A model generated the notes under the pieces. That model searched no databases and was not told the origin of the DNA. It saw only the letters and a list, made by a program, of their open reading frames with translations. A stretch of DNA of 35,238 bases from Salinivirgaceae bacterium. GTDB taxonomy: Bacteria; Bacteroidota; Bacteroidia; Bacteroidales; SZUA-534. Position numbers and translations under genes: made by a program. Positions 15,531 to 23,783 of the stretch are shown here, piece after piece (position 1 is the first letter of the stretch; the number at the start of each line of letters is the position of its first letter). Location: assembly GCA_030620515.1 (NCBI GenBank), contig JAUXEM010000016.1, forward strand, positions 1 through 35,238. The letters are read 5' to 3'.

Positions 15531-18320
15531 ATGAGTTTAAATCGAAGAGATTTTATAAAAAGATCAGCTGCCATTGCTGCCATATCTGCAGCTGGAATTA
15601 CCATACCTAAAAAATTAACAGCCTCACTCCCATCGTCTGAAGGGAATTGGAAATGGGATAAAGCAGTATGCCGATTCTGTGGAACGGGCTGTGGAATTAT
15701 GGTAGCCACAAAAAATGATAGAATTGTAGCTGTAAAGGGCGACCCATTAGCTCCCGTTAACCGTGGTTTGAATTGTATTAAAGGGTATTTTAATGCTAAA
15801 ATTATGTATGGCGAGGATCGTTTAAAAAAACCATTACTACGTGTAGATGCGAATGGCAACTTTAGTAAACAAGGAAAATTTAAACCTGTTAGCTGGAAAC
15901 GTGCCTTCGATGAAATGGAGCTTCAAATTAAAAAAACATTAAAGGAACTTGGTCCTACTGGCTTAGGAATATTCAGTTCTGGTCAACATACTATAATGGA
16001 AGGTTATGCGGTTTCAAAACTTATGAAAGCTGGTTTCCGATCACATAACATCGACCCTAATGCAAGGCATTGTATGGCATCGGCTGTGGTAGGTTTTATT
16101 CAAACATTTGGAATAGACGAACCAGCTGGCAATTATGATGATATTGAATTAACGGATACCATTATTTCGTGGGGAGCCAACATGGCTGAGATGCATCCCA
16201 TTTTATGGTCACGTGCAACTGAAAATAAACTCTCTAACAAAGAACGTGTAAAGGTGGTTAATATGTCCACTTACACTAATAGAACTTCTGACTTAGCCGA
16301 TTTAGAAATTATTTTTAAACCAAATACCGATTTGGCAATTTGGAATTATATTGCGCATGAAATTGTGTACAATCATAGCGAAGCAATTGATTGGGATTTC
16401 GTAAATAAATACACTGACTTTGCCACCGGCGTGGTTGATATAGGGTATGGCATGCGTACACCCGACCATCCTAAATTCTCTGAAAAAGAGAAAGAAACCG
16501 TAAAGCACGAAGTGGCTAAAACTTTAAGTGAAGACGAAGGTACTGCCTTAAGTTATTTAGGATACAAAGCTGGCGATACCATGGAAATGAAAAATCGCAA
16601 GTCAGCAGTTAAGCATTGGAAAATATCTTACGATGATTTTAAAAAAGCACTTAAAGCATACGATTTAGATTTTGTGGCAAAAGTATCGAAAGGTGACCCA
16701 GAGGAAAGTATTGAAGATTTTAAAAAGAAACTAAAGCAACTTGCCGATTTATATATTGAGCAAGGACGAAAAGTAGTTTCCTATTGGACTATGGGTTTTA
16801 ATCAACATACACGAGGATCATGGGCAAATGAGCAAGCTTATATGGTTCATTTGCTTTTAGGCAAGCAATCTAAACCAGGAAGTGGCGCTTTTAGCCTAAC
16901 TGGGCAACCATCAGCTTGCGGTACAGCTCGCGAAGTAGGTACTTTCTCACACAGACTACCTGCCGATTTAGTTGTGAAAAATCCGAAACACCGCGAAATA
17001 TCTGAAAAAATATGGAAAGTGCCAGCCGGAACAATCAATCCAAAACCAGGTTCGCATCTAATGAAAATCCATCGCGACATTGAAGATGGTAAAATAAAAT
17101 TCGCCTGGATAAATGTGTGTAATCCATACCAAAACTCGGCAAATGCAAACCATTGGTTAAAGGCTGCACGCCAAATGGATAATTTCATAGTTTGTAGTGA
17201 TGGTTATCCTGGTATATCAGCAAAAGTATCAGATTTAATTCTGCCATCGGCAATGATTTTTGAAAAATGGGGTGCCTATGGAAATGCAGAAAGAAGAACA
17301 CAGCATTGGAAACAGCAAGTTACACCTGTAGGTGATGCAATGCCCGATACTTGGCAATTTGTTGAACTTGCTAAACGTTTTAAATTACGTGATGTTTGGG
17401 GGGCACAACCAATTCCAGGTTTGGAAGGTGGACTACCCGATGTATTAAGCCAAGCACAAGAAATGGGTTATAACCCAAATGATACTTTATACGATGTGCT
17501 TTTTGCAAATAAAGAAGCTAAATCATTTGCATGGCCCGACCCAGTTGGGCAAGATACTTTAAACACCGAAGCTGCCAGCGACAAACGAAAAGTTTTGGGT
17601 AGCGACGATAAACCATTTGAAGGATATGGATTCTTTATTCAGAAATATATTTGGGAAGAGTACCGAAAATTTGGTTTAGGAAATGGTCACGATCTAGCCG
17701 ATTTTGACACTTACCATAGTGTGAGAGGACTTAAATGGCCAATTGTAAATGGCAAAGAAACACTTTGGCGTTTTAATGCAAAGTACGACCCTTATGTTAA
17801 AAAAGCGGGTTCTAATGATTTTGCATTCTACGGTAAAGCATTAAATAAAATAGGGCAAGGTGACTTGAAAAACATTAACCCAAGTCTTGGTAAAGCTGAC
17901 TTTACCAATAAAGCAAAAATATTTTTCCGCCCATATATGGAACCACCTGAGTCGCCAAACAAGGAGTATCCGTTGTGGATGTGCACTGGTCGTGTACTTG
18001 AACATTGGCATAGTGGCACAATGACCATGCGTGTGCCTGAGTTATACCGTGCCGTTCCCGAGGCTCTTTGTTATATGAATCCTAAAGATGCTGCAGATTA
18101 TGGCTTTATTGAGGGCGACTTAATTTGGGTAGAATCGCGAAGAGGAAAAGTAAAATGCCATGTTGAAACTCGTGGTAGAAATCGTCCTCCAAAGGGCTTA
18201 ATATATGTGCCTTGGTTCGACGAAAAAGTATTTATAAATAAAGTTTGTTTAGATGCCACTTGCCCAATGAGTAAAGAAACTGATTTTAAAAAATGTGCAG
18301 TGAAAATTTTTAAAGCTTAA
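15531..18320 (+). CDS. napA: Periplasmic nitrate reductase catalytic subunit NapA
   Basis: This 929-aa molybdo-bis-MGD enzyme reduces nitrate to nitrite in the periplasm. It has a TAT signal ([11 protein letters not shown]). The [4Fe-4S] ligands are C47, C50, C54 and C82 (CX2CX3CX27C), and C181 in [13 protein letters not shown] is the molybdenum ligand. Blocks such as [44 protein letters not shown] and [15 protein letters not shown] are characteristic of NapA and distinguish it from formate dehydrogenase and NasA. It is about 100 residues longer than E. coli NapA. The extra residues, including a Lys/Glu-rich segment around 315-385, recall the ~925-aa epsilonproteobacterial form. It starts 11 nt after the cytochrome gene. 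Confidence 0.96.
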   Translation: MSLNRRDFIKRSAAIAAISAAGITIPKKLTASLPSSEGNWKWDKAVCRFCGTGCGIMVATKNDRIVAVKGDPLAPVNRGLNCIKGYFNAKIMYGEDRLKKPLLRVDANGNFSKQGKFKPVSWKRAFDEMELQIKKTLKELGPTGLGIFSSGQHTIMEGYAVSKLMKAGFRSHNIDPNARHCMASAVVGFIQTFGIDEPAGNYDDIELTDTIISWGANMAEMHPILWSRATENKLSNKERVKVVNMSTYTNRTSDLADLEIIFKPNTDLAIWNYIAHEIVYNHSEAIDWDFVNKYTDFATGVVDIGYGMRTPDHPKFSEKEKETVKHEVAKTLSEDEGTALSYLGYKAGDTMEMKNRKSAVKHWKISYDDFKKALKAYDLDFVAKVSKGDPEESIEDFKKKLKQLADLYIEQGRKVVSYWTMGFNQHTRGSWANEQAYMVHLLLGKQSKPGSGAFSLTGQPSACGTAREVGTFSHRLPADLVVKNPKHREISEKIWKVPAGTINPKPGSHLMKIHRDIEDGKIKFAWINVCNPYQNSANANHWLKAARQMDNFIVCSDGYPGISAKVSDLILPSAMIFEKWGAYGNAERRTQHWKQQVTPVGDAMPDTWQFVELAKRFKLRDVWGAQPIPGLEGGLPDVLSQAQEMGYNPNDTLYDVLFANKEAKSFAWPDPVGQDTLNTEAASDKRKVLGSDDKPFEGYGFFIQKYIWEEYRKFGLGNGHDLADFDTYHSVRGLKWPIVNGKETLWRFNAKYDPYVKKAGSNDFAFYGKALNKIGQGDLKNINPSLGKADFTNKAKIFFRPYMEPPESPNKEYPLWMCTGRVLEHWHSGTMTMRVPELYRAVPEALCYMNPKDAADYGFIEGDLIWVESRRGKVKCHVETRGRNRPPKGLIYVPWFDEKVFINKVCLDATCPMSKETDFKKCAVKIFKA

Positions 18321-18330
18321 CAGTAAATAA

Positions 18331-18474
18331 TCCTCGGGGAAAGCCTCAAAAAAACAAAAGAGGCAGGCCCACGAGACATTAAAATTCAAAAAATCAAATT
18401 TCAAATATCAACAAACAAACGAGGAAAGCCTCGAGAAACCTGCCCGCTGTAAAACTTTGGCAGGCGAGTTATAG
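18331..18474. repeat. Dispersed palindromic repeat, copy 1 (napA-napG gap)
   Basis: The 182-bp gap between napA and napG is almost filled by this element. It has a CCTCGGGG/GCCTC head (18332-18347) and a block at 18362-18394 matching 25994-26026 at about 29 of 33 positions. A CGAGG-AAAG-CCTCG hairpin follows at about 18420-18432. CCTGCC/GGCAGG arms lie at about 18439-18465. It breaks the otherwise tight operon spacing. Confidence 0.75.
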
Positions 18475-18502
18475 CTAAATTGATTAAATAATTTTAATAT
18501 AT

Positions 18503-19306
18503 ATGACATCGAGAAGGGAAGCATTAAAAAAACTATTAAACTCAGCTATGGTAGTTGGTGGTGGTGGATTAGTTTGGGGAAATATAGCAAAAGCTTCTCA
18601 AAGTAGTCCAGTTACACTTCGTCCTCCAGGTGCTATTGAAGAAAATAAATTCATTCAGGCTTGTATTAAGTGTGGGAAATGTGTTGAAGCTTGCCCTTAC
18701 GATACTCTAAAACTAGCTACTATAGGAGAAACTAGTGCACTTGGCACGCCCTATTTTGAGCCTAGAAAAGTACCTTGTTACTTATGCACAAATTATCCTT
18801 GTACCGAGGCTTGCCCATCTGGAGCATTAGATTTAAAGGAACTGCAAAAGGAGTCTGAAGACAAGTCTGAAGATAAATCTGAGGAAATAAATATTGAGAA
18901 TGCAAGAATGGGTCTTGCTGTAATACACAAAGAATCGTGCATTGCATTTGGTGGTGTTCAGTGCGATGCTTGTTATCGCGCTTGTCCGCTTATGGGTAAA
19001 GCCATTGTGCTTGATAAAGAAGTAAATGAGTTTACTCAAAAACATGCTAATTTAAAGCCTGTTGTTAACAGCGATTACTGTACTGGCTGTGGAATATGCG
19101 AACAGGTTTGTGTGGTTGAAAAAGCAGCAATTTTCATACTACCAGTTGAACTGGCAACCGGCAATGTTGGAGACCATTACATACGTAGCTGGAAAGAAAA
19201 TGATGAGTCTAAATTAAAGAATCAGAAATTAATTGAAGAAGGTAAGGATACTGACGTTGAGTCGGCTATTGATTATCTAAATTCGGACGAAGAATTATTT
19301 GAATAA
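18503..19306 (+). CDS. napG: NapG, TAT-exported ferredoxin of nitrate reductase
   Basis: This 267-aa protein starts with a twin-arginine signal (SRREALKKLL). It has four [4Fe-4S] motifs: CIKCGKCVEACP, CYLCTNYPCTEACP, CIAFGGVQCDACYRACP and CTGCGICEQVC, the arrangement of NapG/MauM. With NapH it forms a quinol dehydrogenase that passes electrons to NapAB. An acidic insertion with two EDKS repeats lies at about residues 114-130, between clusters two and three. It lies downstream of a dispersed repeat and overlaps napH by one base. NapG rather than NapF is indicated by the TAT signal and cluster pattern. Confidence 0.93.
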   Translation: MTSRREALKKLLNSAMVVGGGGLVWGNIAKASQSSPVTLRPPGAIEENKFIQACIKCGKCVEACPYDTLKLATIGETSALGTPYFEPRKVPCYLCTNYPCTEACPSGALDLKELQKESEDKSEDKSEEINIENARMGLAVIHKESCIAFGGVQCDACYRACPLMGKAIVLDKEVNEFTQKHANLKPVVNSDYCTGCGICEQVCVVEKAAIFILPVELATGNVGDHYIRSWKENDESKLKNQKLIEEGKDTDVESAIDYLNSDEELFE

Positions 19307-20139
19307 TGAGTATTATAAGAAAATATCGCTTTTTAATAGCACGTCGTTTTGTCCAAATAGGCTTACTGCTTTTATTTGTGGGAGGCAACTACTTTAACTG
19401 GACTATTTTAAAAGGCAATTACAGTTCAGGTTTGTTTCTGGATACTATTCCATTAACCGACCCCTATGCTGTACTTCAAATATTATTTAGTGGTTTTATG
19501 GCTGGAACCGATTTATTAATAGGAGCTGCTATTATTTTACTAATATATGGATTCCTATTTGGCAGAGTATTCTGTTCATGGATTTGTCCCATAAATATTA
19601 TTGCTGATGCTGCTATTTTTACATCGAACAAATTGGCAAGTAAACCAAAAATGAAATTATCGCGCCGAACTAGATACGGAGCAATGATTTTAGGACTGAT
19701 TCTTTCAACGTTGCTTGGAATATCAGCATTTGAAGCAATTAATCCTATTGCAATTTTACACCGAGAAATAATTTTTGGCTTAGGTACAGGTTGGACAATT
19801 ATTGTTGCCTTATTCATATTCGATGTAACAATTACCAAACACGGGTGGTGTGGGCATCTTTGTCCCTTAGGAGCATTTTATTCATTAATTAGCCGCTTTT
19901 CTTTATTAAAAATTAAACACAATAACGATAACTGCACAAACTGCATGAAATGTTTTGCTGTTTGTCACGAACCCCAAGTTTTAAGTATTATTGGCAAACA
20001 AAATGGTTTAATTAAATCGGGCGAATGTACTAATTGTGGAAGATGCGTTGAAGTATGCGAAGACAATGCCCTTAATTTCAACTTGGGTAAAAACAATAAA
20101 ATAAATATCCTCGGAGCAAGCTCACGAGGTTTCAAATAA
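19306..20139 (+). CDS. napH: NapH, membrane quinol dehydrogenase subunit
   Basis: This 277-aa polytopic protein has four membrane helices. The CSWICP motif (NapH CX3CP type) follows helix 2 and CGHLCP follows helix 4. A C-terminal cytoplasmic part carries two [4Fe-4S] motifs (CTNCMKCFAVC and CTNCGRCVEVC). NapH oxidises quinol and passes electrons to NapG. It starts in a one-base TAATG overlap with napG. The last ten or so codons, NILGASSRGFK, and the stop codon lie inside a dispersed palindromic repeat, so the native C-terminus has probably been replaced or extended. Confidence 0.93.
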   Translation: MSIIRKYRFLIARRFVQIGLLLLFVGGNYFNWTILKGNYSSGLFLDTIPLTDPYAVLQILFSGFMAGTDLLIGAAIILLIYGFLFGRVFCSWICPINIIADAAIFTSNKLASKPKMKLSRRTRYGAMILGLILSTLLGISAFEAINPIAILHREIIFGLGTGWTIIVALFIFDVTITKHGWCGHLCPLGAFYSLISRFSLLKIKHNNDNCTNCMKCFAVCHEPQVLSIIGKQNGLIKSGECTNCGRCVEVCEDNALNFNLGKNNKINILGASSRGFK

Positions 20140-20236
20140 AAAAGAGATAATTATTAGCAGCAACCTGCCCGACTAGTTATTCAGGCGAGGCTGTAAGGAA
20201 CCTGCACCTTGCAACTATGGCAGGCGGGTAAAACCC
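20109..20236. repeat. Dispersed palindromic repeat, copy 2 (napH 3' end)
   Basis: It starts inside napH with CCTCGGAGCAAGCTCACGAGG (a near-perfect hairpin around 20109-20129). It continues past the stop with AACCTGCCCGACTAG and a second AACCTGC...GGCAGGCGGG pair at about 20200-20228. The head matches the in-gene copy at 25988 closely. It fills most of the 144-bp napH-napB gap. Confidence 0.7.
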
Positions 20237-20283
20237 ACAATAGTGGAATTAAATGATATTTATAATTCAATAATAAGATAGAT

Positions 20284-20853
20284 ATGAGAGCAATAGCAAT
20301 AATTTTAATGATGGCGTTTTTTGTAGCTTGTAATCAGAATAGCAATAACGATAGTATAGATGAAAACAAACTTGGGTTTATTGATGCAAGTGTAAAATCA
20401 GAAGAGACAAACTTAAAAGAGAAAGCTAAATTTTCAGATACCCAACCTGGAAAGTCGGAAGCAATTAATAGAGCTTTCGAAAATGCTCCTCCTATGATAC
20501 CACACACAACTGAGGGCTTTTTCCCTATTAAAATAGATAATAACATTTGTTTAAGTTGCCACCTACCTGATAAAGTTGAAAAGACGGGAGCTGTAGCCAT
20601 TCCAAAAATGCATTTTACTAACCTGCGCCCAAAAATGAAACTAATAGACGGCAAATATGAGTTTAGCGCCAGCGACACATTGCATAGAGAAAAAATTGAA
20701 ACCCTAAATTCTGCATATTTTAACTGCAATCAATGCCATGCCCCACAAGCAAATGTGACAGTAAATATTAAGAATCTTTTTACACCAGAATTTAGAGAAG
20801 AATTTGGGATAAAGGAATCTACATTAGATAAACAATTTGAAGACGGATTATAG
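20284..20853 (+). CDS. napB: NapB, diheme cytochrome c subunit
   Basis: This 189-aa electron-transfer subunit partners NapA in the periplasm. It has a lipoprotein-type signal ending MMAFFVAC, suggesting a lipid anchor at C16. The two heme sites are C89-L-S-C92-H93 and C148-N-Q-C151-H152. Candidate second axial ligands are H74 (MIPHTT) and H110 (PKMHFTN), both in NapB-typical positions. About 50 residues of charged linker separate the signal from the domain. Ordinary NapB is soluble and shorter, so a lipidated form is a small oddity. It lies 144 bp after napH because of the repeat. Confidence 0.92.
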   Translation: MRAIAIILMMAFFVACNQNSNNDSIDENKLGFIDASVKSEETNLKEKAKFSDTQPGKSEAINRAFENAPPMIPHTTEGFFPIKIDNNICLSCHLPDKVEKTGAVAIPKMHFTNLRPKMKLIDGKYEFSASDTLHREKIETLNSAYFNCNQCHAPQANVTVNIKNLFTPEFREEFGIKESTLDKQFEDGL

Positions 20854-20874
20854 TTTAGCAAAAAAACATTGACA

Positions 20875-21219
20875 ATGAATATAAGTAGTGTAATTATTAA
20901 AACAAGATCAACATACTTTAATAAAATAGTTGAAATTCTTACTAATTCGAATTTGTGTGAAGTACATGCCTCTGAAAACCAAAAAATAGTAATTACCCTT
21001 GAAGGAAAAAACACTGAGGAAGAGATAAATAAACTTAAACAAATAGAAAAAATGGAGGGTGTAGTTTCCGCTGAAATGGTTTATGCATATAGCGAAGATG
21101 AACTAGAAAAAGAGCGAAACAAGATTGAGCAAGCCACCCAAGTACCCGAATGGTTAAACAACGAAAATATTAAAGCAGAACAAATTAAGTACAAAGGCGA
21201 TTTAAGATCTAAAACATAA
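20875..21219 (+). CDS. napD: NapD, TAT-signal-binding chaperone
   Basis: This 114-aa ferredoxin-fold protein binds the NapA twin-arginine signal and prevents early export. The opening ISSVIIKTRSTYFNKIVEIL matches the NapD 'I-S-S-x-V-V' start. The mid-part IEKMEGVVSAEMVYAYSED corresponds to the family's L-x-x-x-x-G-V-x-s-x-x-x-v-Y block. A longer charged tail follows. An in-frame TTG at 20869 precedes the ATG at 20875, and the ATG is preferred. It is the last nap gene. No napF, napL or napC is present. Confidence 0.85.
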   Translation: MNISSVIIKTRSTYFNKIVEILTNSNLCEVHASENQKIVITLEGKNTEEEINKLKQIEKMEGVVSAEMVYAYSEDELEKERNKIEQATQVPEWLNNENIKAEQIKYKGDLRSKT

Positions 21220-21319
21220 ACACTTATCATTTTTTTTAGAACACTAAATACTACGCCATAATTATTTTCCTTTTAGGTAAAATAGACTCAACTATTTTCA
21301 CCTCGTATCATGCTAATTG

Positions 21320-21354
21320 AATATTAATTTTTAGTTTTGCTAAAAATTAATATT
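21320..21354. promoter_or_regulatory. Perfect 15-bp inverted repeat with -7 element, abutting the PEP mutase start
   Basis: AATATTAATTTTTAG (21320-21334) is the exact reverse complement of the 15 bases at 21340-21354, with loop TTTTG. The right arm ends directly before the ATG at 21355. A perfect TAnnTTTG element (TAGTTTTG, 21332-21339) sits at its centre, so a bound repressor would cover the promoter. Alternatively, a longer transcript would fold it into a hairpin that hides the start. Confidence 0.65.
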
Positions 21355-22656
21355 ATGGCAAAGAAAGTCTATATTGGCATGAGTGCTGATTTAATTCATC
21401 CAGGACACTTAAATATTATTAAAGAAGGTGCAAAGCTTGGTGAAGTTACTGTTGGAGTGCTAACTGACGAAGCAATTGCAAGCTACAAACGCCTGCCTTA
21501 CCTAAGCTACGAACAACGTAAACTAATTGTTGAAAGCATAAAAGGAGTAGTAAAAGTAATTCCTCAAAATACCTTAGACTACGTTCCAAACTTACGTGCT
21601 GAGAAACCTGATTTTGTTGTTCATGGCGACGATTGGAAAGAAGGTATACAGAAAAAGACAAGACAAGACGTTATTGATGCCATATCAGATTGGGGTGGTA
21701 AAGTAATTGATATTCCTTATACACCAGGCATTTCGTCAACAAAGCTTAACGAAAACCTTAAAGCAATTGGTACTACTCCAGAAATTAGAATGAAACGCTT
21801 ACGTCGCTTAATTCAAGCTAAACCTATTGTACGCATTTTAGAATCGCATAGTGGCTTAACTGGATTAATTGCCGAAAACATTAAAGTAAATATAAATGGT
21901 GCCGAGCATGAATTTGACGGAATGTGGTCAAGCAGTTTAACCGATTCAACATCGAAAGGCAAGCCAGATATTGAAGCGGTTGACATTACAACACGCATGC
22001 ATGGTTTAAACGACACTTTAGAGTGTACTACAAAGCCTATAATTTATGATGGTGATACAGGTGGTAAAATGGAACATTTTGTATTCACCGTAAGAACGCT
22101 TGAACGCCACGGCATTTCAGCTGTAATTATTGAAGATAAAACAGGATTAAAAAAGAATTCTCTTTTTGGTACAGCGGTTCCACAAACACAAGATACAATT
22201 GAAGATTTTAGTGGAAAAATAAGAGCTGGGAAAAACGCTCAAGTAACCGACGATTTCATGATTATTGCTCGTGTTGAAAGCTTGATTCTTGGAAAAACCG
22301 TTGAAGAAGCCTTAGAAAGAGCTCATGCTTATGTTAAAGCAGGTGCCGATGGAGTAATGATACACAGTAAGGAAAAAACTGGATTGGACATAAAGGAATT
22401 TTGTGAAACATTTCGCAAAACCAATAAATCGACTCCAATTGTTGTTGTACCATCTACGTTTAATCACATAACTGAAAATGAATTTGCAACATGGGGTATT
22501 AACGTAGTAATATATGCAAACCATATGCTAAGAGCCTCTTATCCAGCAATGGTCGATGTCGCAAAATCAATTCTTTCCAATGGCAGATCGTCTAATGCAA
22601 ATGATAAATGTATGCCAATTAAAGAAATTTTAGAATTAATACCAGGAACCAAGTAA
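21355..22656 (+). CDS. aepX: PEP mutase with N-terminal cytidylyltransferase domain
   Basis: This 433-aa two-domain enzyme starts phosphonate synthesis by turning PEP into phosphonopyruvate. Residues 1-135 form a HIGH-type nucleotidyltransferase (HPGH at 15-18, ISSTK at 126-130). Residues ~145-433 form the isocitrate-lyase-superfamily mutase, with WSSSLTDS (191-198), DGDTGG (232-237) and the mutase signature [10 protein letters not shown] (260-269). The EDK-x5-NS signature separates true mutases from phosphonopyruvate hydrolases and lyases. Bacteroides aepX proteins share this layout. The first domain may activate a finished phosphonate as a CMP ester (inference). A TTG 18 nt upstream is rejected as start. 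The stop overlaps the next start (TAATG). Confidence 0.93.
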   Translation: MAKKVYIGMSADLIHPGHLNIIKEGAKLGEVTVGVLTDEAIASYKRLPYLSYEQRKLIVESIKGVVKVIPQNTLDYVPNLRAEKPDFVVHGDDWKEGIQKKTRQDVIDAISDWGGKVIDIPYTPGISSTKLNENLKAIGTTPEIRMKRLRRLIQAKPIVRILESHSGLTGLIAENIKVNINGAEHEFDGMWSSSLTDSTSKGKPDIEAVDITTRMHGLNDTLECTTKPIIYDGDTGGKMEHFVFTVRTLERHGISAVIIEDKTGLKKNSLFGTAVPQTQDTIEDFSGKIRAGKNAQVTDDFMIIARVESLILGKTVEEALERAHAYVKAGADGVMIHSKEKTGLDIKEFCETFRKTNKSTPIVVVPSTFNHITENEFATWGINVVIYANHMLRASYPAMVDVAKSILSNGRSSNANDKCMPIKEILELIPGTK

Positions 22657-23783
22657 TGATAAATCCAAAGAACTTTTACAACTGGTTAACAAAAAGTAAT
22701 GTTGACTTTTTTAGTGGGATACCAGATTCTTTGCTAAAAAATATTTGTGCATATATTACGGATAATGCGCCAAAAACAAATCATATAATTGCTGCAAACG
22801 AAGGAAATGCAATTGCTCTTGCAGCAGGTTACCACATGGCAACCAATAAAATCCCTTTGGTTTACATGCAAAACTCAGGAATTGGTAATGCGGTAAACCC
22901 TTTACTATCGTTAGCCGATAAAAAGGTTTATAGTATTCCTGTGCTATTAATGATTGGTTGGCGTGGTGAACCTGGTGTAAAAGACGAGCCTCAACATGTT
23001 AAGCAAGGTGAGGTTACTTTAGATTTACTTGAGGCAATGCAAATTCCATATTTGGTACTCAGTAAAGATGAAAACGAAGCAGAGGCTCAAATTCAACAAG
23101 CTATAAGCAAAATATCGGAAACAAATGAACCTTTTGCCTTAGTGGTTAAAAAAGGAACTTTTGATAACTATTCTATTAAAGAAAGTATTAAAACAGATTA
23201 CGAACTTTGTCGCGAAGATGCTATTAAGCAAGTTGTTAACAACTTGAAAGGCAACGAAATAATTGTTTCAACAACTGGTAAAACATCACGCGAGTTATTT
23301 GAGTGCAGAGCTGCATTAAAACAGCCACATCACTCCGATTTTCTTACGGTAGGCTCAATGGGGCATTCGAGCCAAATAGCATTGGGAATAGCAATAGCCA
23401 AACCAAATAAAACAGTAATTTGCATTGATGGCGATGGAGCCTTACTCATGCACATGGGAGCTTTAGCCATTGCTGGCGAAATAAGTCCAAGTAATTATAT
23501 TCATATTGTAATTAATAATGGGGCGCACGAATCGGTTGGCGGACAACCAACTATTGCTTTTAATGTAGATATCCCTGCTCTTGCAAAAGCAAATAAATAT
23601 AAGTCAGCATTATCGGTATCGTCGGCAGATGACTTGAACATGGCACTTAAAAATATCAGTAAAGAAAACTGTCCTATTCTTATTGAAGTAAAAGTACGTG
23701 TAGGTTCGCGCGATGATTTGGGCAGACCAACAATATCTCCAGTAGAAAACAAGAAAAGTTTCATGAAAAACTTGCAATCATGA
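22656..23783 (+). CDS. aepY: Phosphonopyruvate decarboxylase
   Basis: This 375-aa ThDP-dependent enzyme decarboxylates phosphonopyruvate to phosphonoacetaldehyde, pulling the unfavourable mutase reaction forward. The N-terminal part has the ThDP pyrimidine-domain block NEGNAIALAAGYHMAT with the catalytic Glu. The C-terminal part has the ThDP-Mg motif beginning GDGALLMHMGALA and ending in NN (INNGAHESVGGQP). The length is normal for the family, which is shorter than pyruvate decarboxylases. It overlaps aepX by one base and the next gene by four (ATGA), so all three are translationally coupled. Confidence 0.94.
   Translation: MINPKNFYNWLTKSNVDFFSGIPDSLLKNICAYITDNAPKTNHIIAANEGNAIALAAGYHMATNKIPLVYMQNSGIGNAVNPLLSLADKKVYSIPVLLMIGWRGEPGVKDEPQHVKQGEVTLDLLEAMQIPYLVLSKDENEAEAQIQQAISKISETNEPFALVVKKGTFDNYSIKESIKTDYELCREDAIKQVVNNLKGNEIIVSTTGKTSRELFECRAALKQPHHSDFLTVGSMGHSSQIALGIAIAKPNKTVICIDGDGALLMHMGALAIAGEISPSNYIHIVINNGAHESVGGQPTIAFNVDIPALAKANKYKSALSVSSADDLNMALKNISKENCPILIEVKVRVGSRDDLGRPTISPVENKKSFMKNLQS

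Noticed and set aside
15531-18320. Formate dehydrogenase alpha subunit
   Set aside because: The cytochrome and ferredoxin context could suit it, but [21 protein letters not shown] and the napG/H/B/D neighbours identify NapA.
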